Positions 55,096 through 62,974 of a stretch of 64,000 bases of DNA are shown piece by piece. Under the pieces are notes generated by a model. It saw nothing but the letters and a program-made list of their open reading frames with translations, did not search any database and had not been told where the DNA came from. A program made the translations under genes and the position numbers. Source of the DNA: an uncultured beta proteobacterium (GTDB lineage: Bacteria > Pseudomonadota > Gammaproteobacteria > Burkholderiales > Burkholderiaceae_E); contig CAIZNI010000023.1 in the NCBI GenBank assembly GCA_903934295.1, forward strand, positions 1 to 64,000. Reading direction: 5' to 3'. Numbering within the stretch: position 1 is the stretch's first letter; every line of letters starts with the position of its first letter.

Positions 55096-55956
55096 ATGAA
55101 CGCGACCCCCATCAACATCTCTCCGTTTTCGCCGGCCCTGGGCGCGGTGATCTCCGGGGTCGACCTCGCCCAGCCGCTGGCCGAGGAAACCTTCGCGGCC
55201 ATCCGCCAGGCTTTCCTGGATCACGGCGTGATCTTCTTTCACGACCAGCACCTGAGTCCCGAGCAGCACCTGGCCTTCGCGCGCCGCTGGGCGCCGATCG
55301 ACATCAATCGCTTCTTCAAACCCGTGCCCGGCTATCCCGAGATCGCCGAGGTCCGCAAGGAGGCGGAGCAGAAGACCAACATCGGCGGCGGCTGGCACAC
55401 CGACCACAGCTACGACGAGGTCCCGGCGATGGGCTCGATCCTGCTGGCCCGCGAGGTGCCCGACAGCGGCGGCGACACGCTGTTCGCCAACATGAGCACC
55501 GCCTACGAGGCGCTCTCACCCGGCCTGAAGAAGACCCTGGAAGGCCTCAGAGCCATCCACTCCACCCGCCATGTGTTCGGACCGCAGGGCGGCTATGCCA
55601 AGGCCACCGATGCCGGCGAACGGATCGGCAACGCGGCGGCCGCCGTCCAGGAGGTCAGCCACCCGGTGGTCATCCGGCATCCGGACACCGGGCGCAAGAC
55701 CTTGTATGTGAACTCGGCGTTCACCCTCCAGTTCGAGGGCTGGACGGTGGCCGAGAGCGAGCCGCTGCTGCGCTTTCTGTACCAGCACGCTGCGCGCCCC
55801 GAATTCAGCTGCCGCTTCCAGTGGCGCCAGGGCTCACTGGCCTTCTGGGACAACCGGGCGACCTGGCACTACGCGCTGAACGACTACCACGGCCATCGTC
55901 GGCTGATGCACCGCATTACTGTTCAGGGCTCACCGATTCCGCCGATGGCGGCCTGA
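55096..55956 (+). CDS. TauD/TfdA-family Fe(II)/2-oxoglutarate dioxygenase (second copy)
   Basis: A 286-residue enzyme starting MNATPINISPFSPALGAVIS, with GAGGAGG 9 nt before the ATG. The iron ligands are His and Asp in GGGWHTDHSYDE (about residues 100-102) and His in NRATWHYAL (about 258); the cosubstrate Arg is in MHRITV (about 275). The sequence is closer to TauD (taurine dioxygenase) than the enzyme at 4947-5816: FFHDQHLSPEQHLAFARRWAPID and SGGDTLFANMSTAYEALSP are TauD-like. A taurine or sulfonate substrate is possible; no sulfonate transporter is adjacent. The cystathionine-synthase-family gene next door would fit sulfur metabolism. Confidence 0.88.
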   Translation: MNATPINISPFSPALGAVISGVDLAQPLAEETFAAIRQAFLDHGVIFFHDQHLSPEQHLAFARRWAPIDINRFFKPVPGYPEIAEVRKEAEQKTNIGGGWHTDHSYDEVPAMGSILLAREVPDSGGDTLFANMSTAYEALSPGLKKTLEGLRAIHSTRHVFGPQGGYAKATDAGERIGNAAAAVQEVSHPVVIRHPDTGRKTLYVNSAFTLQFEGWTVAESEPLLRFLYQHAARPEFSCRFQWRQGSLAFWDNRATWHYALNDYHGHRRLMHRITVQGSPIPPMAA

Positions 55957-55969
55957 TCGCCGGCGCCGA

Positions 55970-57496
55970 TCACCAACGGAACACCCGCCCCCCGGCGAGC
56001 GTCTTCATCGGGCCCGCCAGTTCGCCGAGCAGCCCGCTGCGCCGTGCGGTGAGCCAGCCGATCGCGAACCAGGCGCGCGGATCCTGCTCGACCAGGCGCC
56101 GATAACCCGCCAGGGCCACGCAGAGGTCGTTGAATTCACCCAGACCTTCCTGGACCGGCGCGAGTCTGTCCAGCACCCTCGCAACCGTCTTGCGCCCGCC
56201 CAGCGCGGCCACGAACTCCAGTGAATAGCGCAGGCGCTTGATCCGCTTGCGCAGGCGGTGGCGCGACTCGTCATCGAGATCGGCGAAGCGCAGCGCATCC
56301 CGGCGCACCTGCCGGTGCCAGCGCGCGAGCCGCGGCGCCAGGTGCGCGCGCAGATCCGACCCCGCAGGGGCGGGCCGGTCCTCGAGCACGAAGCGCTGCA
56401 CCGCCAGCGCCAGCGCCGTGAACTCGGCGCTGCGGGCCAGCGCCGACAAGGGGTCGAGGAGCGCAGTCGCCGATCCGGCGCCAGGCGCCTCGCGCGTTCC
56501 CGGGTCTGGCGTCTCCAGGTCGACCAATGGCGCGCCCGCCGCCTGCAACTGCGGCAGCCACGACTGCGCCAGCGCATCGCGATCGCGTGCCGCGCCCAGT
56601 TGCCGAAACAGGCCGGCCAGCACCGGCGCCCAGTCCGCGGGGATCTCCGGTACGGCCTCATCGAACAGACGCAGCGCGCAGCGCATCCGCCGCAGCCCCA
56701 CCCGCCACTGATGCACATGCTCGGGCTCGAAGCGGCCGCTGGCCACTTCGCCGGCATTGCGCAGCACCTGCGCCAGACAACCGCCCAGGACCGCGCGCAG
56801 CGCCTGCGCCGGCGTCATCGCGCGCGCAAGCGCCACCGGTCGGGCGCGCGCCGGCGGTCCGAACGCGAGACCGCGCGCCAGGCGCTCGCCGCGCTCGGCC
56901 TTGCTGCACAGGTCGATCCAGAGCGCATGGCGAGCCGCCCACCGCCCCGCGACATCGATGACCGCCTCGGCGCGCCCGCTGACCCGCTCGATCTCGAGTT
57001 CGCACACCGGCTCGCGGCGATCGCCGGCGATGATCACGCCGCGATCGAAGGCCAGCTCGACGGTCCCCCAGCGGGTGCGCAAGTGTCGGTGCCGGCGCCA
57101 GAGGTCAGTCTGGTAGACCGGCGCCAGCGTGACCGGGGGCTCGCCCTCGCGCGGCGCCAGCAGCGCCGCCAGCCGGTCGCCAGCCGGGGTGCCCGCGTGG
57201 CGCTGCGGATCGATGAGCGCCGCGGTGGCGGCTGACCCGGGCCGGGGTCGCGTCAGGCGCACCGTGTGCTCGTGCCGATCGAGCAGGCCCGCGCCGGCCG
57301 TCTTCAGCGTCTGCACGCACTCGCGTCCTTCCTGACGAATGCGCAACGCGATGCCGGCGGCCGAGAGCCGGCGATCGGGCGTGTCGAAATAGGTGGCCCG
57401 CATCCGGGTCCGGCGCGAAGCCCCCGCCGCCACCTGCGAATCGACCTGCGCAGCCTGTGACAGCGGCACCTGCAGCTTGATCTCGGTCTCGATCAT
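55970..57496 (-). CDS. CYTH-CHAD domain protein
   Basis: A 508-residue two-domain protein. The N-terminal CYTH domain (about 1-200) has the ETEIKL motif at its start and RRLSAAGIALRIRQEG, WGTVELAFDRGVI and VCELEIE; it is the triphosphate-tunnel fold that binds and often hydrolyses polyphosphate. The C-terminal CHAD domain (about 225-500) has the conserved His in HVHQWRVGLRRMRCALRLF and R-rich helices (RHRLRKRIKRLRYSLEFV), a polyphosphate-binding helical bundle. The pair is a known architecture linked to polyphosphate granules. ATG 57496 has AGGGG 6 nt upstream; ATG 57502 is an alternative. It is convergent with the TauD-like gene. Confidence 0.9.
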   Translation of the reverse strand: MIETEIKLQVPLSQAAQVDSQVAAGASRRTRMRATYFDTPDRRLSAAGIALRIRQEGRECVQTLKTAGAGLLDRHEHTVRLTRPRPGSAATAALIDPQRHAGTPAGDRLAALLAPREGEPPVTLAPVYQTDLWRRHRHLRTRWGTVELAFDRGVIIAGDRREPVCELEIERVSGRAEAVIDVAGRWAARHALWIDLCSKAERGERLARGLAFGPPARARPVALARAMTPAQALRAVLGGCLAQVLRNAGEVASGRFEPEHVHQWRVGLRRMRCALRLFDEAVPEIPADWAPVLAGLFRQLGAARDRDALAQSWLPQLQAAGAPLVDLETPDPGTREAPGAGSATALLDPLSALARSAEFTALALAVQRFVLEDRPAPAGSDLRAHLAPRLARWHRQVRRDALRFADLDDESRHRLRKRIKRLRYSLEFVAALGGRKTVARVLDRLAPVQEGLGEFNDLCVALAGYRRLVEQDPRAWFAIGWLTARRSGLLGELAGPMKTLAGGRVFRW

Positions 57497-57541
57497 CGAC
57501 ATCCCCTGCGGCCAGCGACCCGGGCACCGGGCAGAAGGCCA

Positions 57542-57597
57542 GACGGCCCGATGGCCCGATGGCCCGGCGGCCCGGCGGCCCGGCGGCCAGACGGCCC
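57542..57597. repeat. Octamer tandem repeat in the CYTH-CHAD / methyltransferase intergenic region
   Basis: Seven consecutive octamers of the form GAYGGCCC or GGCGGCCC (one ends in A) run from 57542 to 57597 in the divergent promoter region. The rest of the 318-nt gap (57497-57814) shows no gene; the open frames that cross it arise from the repeat, which lacks stop codons. Confidence 0.8.
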
Positions 57598-57814
57598 GGC
57601 AAACGCAGCGTCGCCTGGCGGCAGGGGTCTGGCCAAGTCCCCGCGCCGCGCCGGGCATTCAAGCGTGACCGCACCGGCCGACGTTACCCTGTGCGCCTCG
57701 TTCTCGTCTACCTTGCCAGCCACCTTCATGCGAAGTGCCAGTGGCGTCACCGCAGCCGCCGCCCCGGGCAGCGCGCACAATATGCCTGCGCAGCACCCAT
57801 TTCCGGAGCGCCCG

Positions 57815-58852
57815 ATGTCCGATTCCCCCTCCTGTCCTCTTTGCGAAGGCCGGCAAACCCTGGTCGTGTCGAACCGCGATCGGGACGGCCGTGCCCTGTC
57901 GAACCGCCTGTGCACCAGCTGCGGGCTGGTCTTCATCGATCCGCAGCCCACCCGTGCCGAACTCGACCAGTGGTACGCCCAGTCGTACCGGCTCGACTAC
58001 AAGGGCGTGATCGAGCCGCGACCGCGGCATGTGCTGCGCGCCGGACGCGTGGCGCTGGACCGCCTGACGCGGATCCGCCCGCTGCTGACCGGGCACCCGC
58101 GCGCCCTGGACGTGGGCTGCGGCGGCGGCGAGATGCTCTACCTGCTCACCCATCTGGGGGGTGCGCGGGCCGAGGGTCTGGAGCCCAACGAAGGCTATGC
58201 CCGACACGCCCGCGAACGGCTGGGGCTGCCGGTACACCAGGGCTTCGTCGAACGCAGCCGGGAGATCACCGGCGGCTACGACCTGATCACCATCCACCAC
58301 GTGCTGGAACACCTGGCGCAGCCACGAATGGCGATGGACATCCTGAGTGACTGGCTGCGCCCCGGCGGTCACCTGGTGGTCGAGGTCCCGAATGTCGAGG
58401 CCACCTGTCAGGCGCCGGCCCACACCTTTCACCGCGCGCACCTCACCACCTGGGGGCTGCCCACGCTGGAGCGCCTGGGCCTGCAGTCGGGGCTGCGGCC
58501 GGTCAGCGCGCAGGTGTCGGCCGACGGCGGCAATATCGAGGTGGTGTTCACCCGGGACGAACGCTTTCGCCTGCCGGCGCCAGACCTGGCGGACCACACC
58601 GCCGGTTATGCGACGCAGGTCGGCGAGATCCTGCGCGGCCACACGCCCGCCCGCCATTACCTGTCCGCCGCCGCGCTGCGCCGGCTCGGCTCACGATGGC
58701 GGGCCCAGGTCGGGGAACGGCTGGACGCGCGCCGGTTGCGCGAACCCAGGATGATCCTCGATGCACTGGTGAAGGCCGCGCGGGCTTCACGCTGGCCCGC
58801 ACCGGCACCCGTACCCGCACCGGACAACCCGACCGGCGCAGCTCCCCGGTGA
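57815..58852 (+). CDS. Class I SAM-dependent methyltransferase with N-terminal zinc ribbon
   Basis: A 345-residue protein beginning MSDSPSCPLCEGR with GGAG 6 nt upstream. An N-terminal Cys4 zinc ribbon is formed by CPLC and CTSCGLVF, then the SAM-binding motif RALDVGCGGGEMLYL (motif I, about residue 91), ITGGYDLITIHHVLEHL and LRPGGHLVVEVPNVE. This zinc-ribbon plus methyltransferase layout is common in sugar or small-molecule methyltransferases of polysaccharide and natural-product clusters, but no such cluster surrounds it. It is divergent from CYTH-CHAD. The C-terminal 20 residues are Pro/Ala-rich and probably disordered. Confidence 0.85.
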   Translation: MSDSPSCPLCEGRQTLVVSNRDRDGRALSNRLCTSCGLVFIDPQPTRAELDQWYAQSYRLDYKGVIEPRPRHVLRAGRVALDRLTRIRPLLTGHPRALDVGCGGGEMLYLLTHLGGARAEGLEPNEGYARHARERLGLPVHQGFVERSREITGGYDLITIHHVLEHLAQPRMAMDILSDWLRPGGHLVVEVPNVEATCQAPAHTFHRAHLTTWGLPTLERLGLQSGLRPVSAQVSADGGNIEVVFTRDERFRLPAPDLADHTAGYATQVGEILRGHTPARHYLSAAALRRLGSRWRAQVGERLDARRLREPRMILDALVKAARASRWPAPAPVPAPDNPTGAAPR

Positions 58853-58869
58853 ACACCGGCCGCAGCCGT

Positions 58870-60120
58870 TCAGGGTGCGGCGCCAACCCGTCGGCGTACC
58901 CGCACCGGCAGCGAACGCATGCCCCGGAACACCAGCGAGTCGAGCCACTCGGGCCGATCCGCGACCGGCTCGATGCGCTCGAAGCGCGCCAGCAGGGCGG
59001 GCAGCGCGACCTGCCCCTCGGTGCGGGCCAGCGGAAAACCCAGGCAGATGTGCGGACCATGGCCGAAGCTCAGGTGCGCCACCCCTTCGCGTCGCAGATC
59101 GAGCTGGTCGGGATCGGGAAAGGCACGCGGATCCCGATTCGCCGCGTTGAGCATCAGGAACACCCGATCGCCCGCCTGGAGCCGACGGCCGTGCAGCTCG
59201 TGAGCCACCGCGACGACCCGGGCCTGCGCGCCTGACGGCCCTTCGTAGCGCAGCAGTTCCTCCACCGCCGCCGGGGCGAGCCCGGGATCGGCGCGCAGCG
59301 CGGCCATCTGGTCGGGAAAGCGCATCAGTGCAGCCAGTCCGTTGGCCAGGTGATTGGTGGTGGTCTCATGACCGGCGAACAGCATCAGGATGCAGGTGGC
59401 GATCAGCTCATCCTCGCTCAGGCGATCGTCGCCATCGCGGGCCCCGATCAGTTCTCCCAACAGGTCGTCGTGCGCCTGGCGCCGGCGCTGCGCGATGAGG
59501 TCGCGAAAGAAGTCGGCCATCTCGCGGGTGGCCGCCTGCGCGATGGCGTACTTCGCGGCCGACGCGCGCGACGAGCCGATGAACAGCGCGATGTCGTCGG
59601 ACATCCGCTTGACCGACGCCAGGTCCTCGCGCGGCACCCCCAGCATCGCCATGATCACCAGGCAGGGCAGCGGGCCGGCGAAATCGGCGATGAAGTCGAA
59701 GGACTCCCGATCGCCGATCCGCTGCAACAGCCACTCGGTGGTCTGCCCGATCTGCGGGCGCATCGCCTGCATCGAGCGGGCGGTGAAGACCTTGCCCGCC
59801 AGGCGGCGCAGCCGGGTGTGCTCGGGCGGATCCTTGAAGACCATCCACAACGACAGGTAACGGACGATGTCGGCGATCCGGCTGGCCTCGTCGGCCGGCA
59901 TCGCGGCAAAAAAGGGCCGCAGCCGGTCCGACGAGTAGCGCTCGCGATCCAGGCAGGCGCGCCTGACATCGTCGTAACGGGTCAGCACCCAGCTGCGCAG
60001 GCGGGGGCTCCAGTGGCACGGATCCTCGTCGCGCATCCGGGAAAACAGCGGATAGGGATTGGCCAGGGTCGCCGGATCTTCGGGATGCCAGTCGATGGTC
60101 GTGGCAGCGTCGTGGGTCAT
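58870..60120 (-). CDS. Cytochrome P450
   Basis: A 416-residue soluble bacterial P450 (class I type). The haem-ligand Cys is in FGHGPHICLGFPLAR (about residue 355), the I-helix oxygen motif is MLFAGHETTTNHL (about 251), and the K-helix ExxR is in VEELLRYEG with the meander after it. Such enzymes hydroxylate terpenoids, fatty acids or xenobiotics with electrons from ferredoxin or flavodoxin; no redox partner is adjacent. Its ATG at 60120 overlaps the stop of the TetR regulator as ATGA, making regulator-P450 one transcript, divergent from the CoA ligase at 60951. This suggests a regulated acid-degrading or detoxification module. Confidence 0.94.
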   Translation of the reverse strand: MTHDAATTIDWHPEDPATLANPYPLFSRMRDEDPCHWSPRLRSWVLTRYDDVRRACLDRERYSSDRLRPFFAAMPADEASRIADIVRYLSLWMVFKDPPEHTRLRRLAGKVFTARSMQAMRPQIGQTTEWLLQRIGDRESFDFIADFAGPLPCLVIMAMLGVPREDLASVKRMSDDIALFIGSSRASAAKYAIAQAATREMADFFRDLIAQRRRQAHDDLLGELIGARDGDDRLSEDELIATCILMLFAGHETTTNHLANGLAALMRFPDQMAALRADPGLAPAAVEELLRYEGPSGAQARVVAVAHELHGRRLQAGDRVFLMLNAANRDPRAFPDPDQLDLRREGVAHLSFGHGPHICLGFPLARTEGQVALPALLARFERIEPVADRPEWLDSLVFRGMRSLPVRVRRRVGAAP

Positions 60121-60779
60121 GAATGAGCCGATGAGGATGCGTGAGCGGACGGCTGGTACAACGGCGCCTTGAGCAGCTGCACGAACTCGCGGGCGAGACG
60201 CCGCGGCGTGCGCCGCCCGTCTGGTCGATACCAGTTGGGCGTCCAGTTGAGCGCACCGAGCAACAGCAGGCGCAGCGTTCGGCGCGCGGTGCGCGCCGGC
60301 AGCGGCAGGTCGGCAATGAGGTCGACGAACAGCGCCTCATAACCGTCGCGCAGCGACACCAGGGTCGCCGCCAGCGCCGGAACGCTGTCGGGCGTCACGC
60401 TGGTGACCACCAGCGCATAGGCGCTGCGATCGAGCAGCGCTTCCAGGTGCGCGGCACAGGCCGCCTCGAGCCGATCCCAGGGATCGGTGTGACGGCTCAG
60501 TGCCCGCCCCACCGCCGCAGAGATCCGCCGCACGCCCTCGGCGTAGACCGCGGCCAGCAACTCATCCTTGTTGGCGAAGTGGCAGTAGAGCGAGCCCGGC
60601 AGCATGCCCACCGACTGCACGATGTCGCGGATCGAGGCAGCCTGATAACCCTTGGCTGCGAACTGGGCCGCGGCCGCGTCGAGCAACTGCGGCAGTCGGC
60701 TGTCGGCCCGGGACTGCCGGGCGCGCGGCAAGGCGGAAGGCGGGGGCATCACGGGGCCTGTCGTGGACGATGAATGCAT
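60117..60779 (-). CDS. TetR-family transcriptional regulator
   Basis: A repressor of about 220 residues. The N-terminal helix-turn-helix is LLDAAAAQFAAKGYQAASIRDIVQSVGMLPGSLYCHFANKDELLAAVY, the classic TetR signature. A C-terminal ligand-binding and dimerisation domain follows. I start it at the ATG at 60779; the ATG at 60749 is equally possible, as neither has a strong ribosome binding site. The four-base overlap with the P450 and the divergent ligase with a palindrome between them strongly suggest that it controls itself, the P450 and the ligase. The inducing ligand would then probably be an acid, acyl-CoA or P450 substrate. Confidence 0.88.
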   Translation of the reverse strand: MHSSSTTGPVMPPPSALPRARQSRADSRLPQLLDAAAAQFAAKGYQAASIRDIVQSVGMLPGSLYCHFANKDELLAAVYAEGVRRISAAVGRALSRHTDPWDRLEAACAAHLEALLDRSAYALVVTSVTPDSVPALAATLVSLRDGYEALFVDLIADLPLPARTARRTLRLLLLGALNWTPNWYRPDGRRTPRRLAREFVQLLKAPLYQPSAHASSSAHS

Positions 60780-60827
60780 CGTAGCCGCCGCGCCGCCATC
60801 GCGGTAGACCGGCAATGGCAATAATCG

Positions 60828-60849
60828 GAAAAACAAACACTTGTTCTTC
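60828..60849. promoter_or_regulatory. Inverted-repeat operator candidate between TetR and the CoA ligase
   Basis: The arms GAAAAACAA and TTGTTCTTC pair over a 4-nt spacer ACAC with eight of nine positions complementary. It lies 49 nt upstream of the TetR start and 101 nt upstream of the ligase start, in the AT-rich core of the divergent region. TTGTTC within the right arm is a possible -35 for the ligase, with TAGACT about 18 nt downstream as a -10. TetR repressors typically bind such a site. Confidence 0.6.
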
Positions 60850-60950
60850 TTTTATCGGTCGTCATAGACTCGCGGGGCACCGCAGGAGCCGGCCGGACGC
60901 CCCGCATCGCGTCCGGGACCGACCGGCCTCTTCACCGGCAGGAGACAGCG

Positions 60951-62876
60951 ATGGGCGCGTGGGAAATCAAGGGACCGGCTCGGGGCACCTGCCGATCCTG
61001 GCGGGATCTTTATCCGGAACTCGGCGCACAGGTCGAGCGGATCACCGCGCCGACCGGGCGCGGCATCGCCTGGGAAGGCACCGAGATCTGGGCCTACCGC
61101 GAGCGCCCCCGCCACATCATCGAGGTGTTCGATGCGAACGTCGCCCGCTATCCGGCGCGCGAGGCCTATGTGTTTCACCCGGGCGGCCAGCGCCTGACCT
61201 GGCAGCAGGTCGGCGAACAGGTCGACCGCGTGGCCGCGCGGCTGCGCCGCGATTTCGGCATCGCCAAGCGCGACCGGGTGTGCCTGCTCACCCTGGGCTG
61301 CCCGGAATACGTCGTCACCTATCTGGCGGTGCTCAAGCTGGGCGCCATCGCGGTGCCGGTGAACCTGGGCCTGACCGCGCAGGGTCTGGCCGCGCAGATC
61401 GACAAGGTGGGCGCGAGCCTGCTGGTTGTCTCGCCCGACGTCTGGCAAAGCAAGCTCGAATCGGTGCGCGACACCCTGACCAGCGTCAGGGCGGTGTTCA
61501 TGACCGGCGAACAGGCCGCGCCGGGCACCCTCGCCTTCGCCGACCTGAACCGGGCGGGCGTCGAGGCGGCACCGCACGAGACGATCGACGAATGGGACCT
61601 CTGCGCGATCTCGTTCACCTCCGGCACCACCGGCGCGCCCAAGGGCACGATGGCGATGCACATCAACGCGCTGGGCTGCGCACGCAACATCATGCATGCG
61701 GCCCGAGGGCTCGATGTCGAGGACATCAACATCTGCATGCCGCCGCTCTATCACAACACCGCCGTCTACACCGACTTCATGCCGGCGCTGCTCACCGGCG
61801 GCAAGTGCGTGGTGATGACCTCGTTTGCACCGCTCGACGCGATCCGCCTGATCGAACGCGAGCGGGTCACCTGGACGGTGGCCGCGCCGATCATGCTGTG
61901 GATGATGATGAACCATCCCGAGTTCGCGCAGCATGACTGCAGCACCCTGAAGAAGATCCTGTTCGGCGGGCATGCCGCGTCCGAGACCTACATCAACCAG
62001 CTCAAGCAAGCCTTCTCGCCGATCGCGATGGTCAACGGCGGCTCGGTGTCCGAAAGCACCGCACTCGGGTTCGCGCTGCCCACCGAGGACGCGATCCGCA
62101 AGATCACCAGCTGCGGCCTGGCCACGCCGAACACCGACATCGCGATCTTCGATGACGACGGCAATGAGGTCACCGAGCCCGGGGTGATCGGCGAGGTCGC
62201 CTACCGCGGCCAGCAGACCAACGCCGGCTACTGGGACGAACCCGGCAAGACCGCCGAGGTGTTCCGGCGCGACGGCTTCGTGCTGTCGGGCGACTGGGCG
62301 CGGATCGACGAGGAAGGCTATCTCTGGCTGCTCGACCGCAAGAAGGACATGGTGGTTCGCGGCGGCCAGAACGTCTATTGCATCGAGGTCGAGAACAAGC
62401 TTTACCTGCATCCCGCGGTGCTGCGGGCGGCCGTGGTGGGCGTGCCCGATCACCTGTTCTCGGAGCGGCTCAAGGCGGTGCTGGTGCTCAAGCCCGGCCA
62501 CCGCGTGAGCGCTGCCGAGATCCGCGCGCACTGCGCCGGGCACCTGGCGCCCTACGAGGTCCCGGAATACGTGGTGTTCGCGCAGGCGATCCCCACCAAC
62601 GCCGCGGGCAAGACCCTGAAGCAGCCACTGGTCGACTTCTGGGGCGACACCGACGACACCGTGGCCGCGCGGCTGGCGGCCTTCTGTGCCAGCATGCCGG
62701 CGGCGCTCACCGAACGGCCGCTGCTGCGACTGGACGGGGCGCCGCTGACCCCGGCACAGGCCCTCGAGGCGATCGGGCAACCCGGCGAGCCGGGGCTGTC
62801 GCTGGTCCGGCAGATCGCCGAACAGGGCATCGTCGGGCTCACGCGGCCTGACGAAGCGCGTTTTCGCGGTGCGTAA
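60951..62876 (+). CDS. AMP-forming acyl-CoA/acid ligase
   Basis: A 641-residue adenylate-forming ligase. The phosphate-binding loop SFTSGTTGAPKGTMAM is at about residues 221-236, the acyl/adenine motif NGGSVSESTALGFALPT at about 363, the hinge region LSGDWARIDEEGYLWLLDRKKDMVVRGGQNVY at about 445, and the catalytic Lys in NAAGKTLKQPL (about 552). An extra C-terminal stretch of some 70 residues follows the usual end of the fold, longer than normal. GGAGA lies 4-8 nt before the ATG. It is divergent from tetR-P450, and that arrangement fits a regulated pathway that activates a carboxylic acid to CoA. The substrate is unknown. Confidence 0.9.
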   Translation: MGAWEIKGPARGTCRSWRDLYPELGAQVERITAPTGRGIAWEGTEIWAYRERPRHIIEVFDANVARYPAREAYVFHPGGQRLTWQQVGEQVDRVAARLRRDFGIAKRDRVCLLTLGCPEYVVTYLAVLKLGAIAVPVNLGLTAQGLAAQIDKVGASLLVVSPDVWQSKLESVRDTLTSVRAVFMTGEQAAPGTLAFADLNRAGVEAAPHETIDEWDLCAISFTSGTTGAPKGTMAMHINALGCARNIMHAARGLDVEDINICMPPLYHNTAVYTDFMPALLTGGKCVVMTSFAPLDAIRLIERERVTWTVAAPIMLWMMMNHPEFAQHDCSTLKKILFGGHAASETYINQLKQAFSPIAMVNGGSVSESTALGFALPTEDAIRKITSCGLATPNTDIAIFDDDGNEVTEPGVIGEVAYRGQQTNAGYWDEPGKTAEVFRRDGFVLSGDWARIDEEGYLWLLDRKKDMVVRGGQNVYCIEVENKLYLHPAVLRAAVVGVPDHLFSERLKAVLVLKPGHRVSAAEIRAHCAGHLAPYEVPEYVVFAQAIPTNAAGKTLKQPLVDFWGDTDDTVAARLAAFCASMPAALTERPLLRLDGAPLTPAQALEAIGQPGEPGLSLVRQIAEQGIVGLTRPDEARFRGA

Positions 62877-62902
62877 ACGGTGGTGACCCTGATCCGACGC
62901 CC

Positions 62903-62971
62903 ATCACCGGGGTCGCCAAGGCAGTACCCGACGGTCACACGCTGCTGATCGCGACCGGCGCGCCGGTCGTC
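62903..62971 (+). pseudogene. Bug-family binding protein, short internal remnant
   Basis: A 23-codon stretch ITGVAKAVPDGHTLLIATGA matches the internal Bug motif in which KA-PDGYTLL is diagnostic. There is no start, no signal peptide and no continuing homology on either side, so it is a small relic between the ligase stop and the convergent gamma-glutamyltransferase gene. It is the second Bug wreck in the window. Confidence 0.55.
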
Positions 62972-62974
62972 CGA

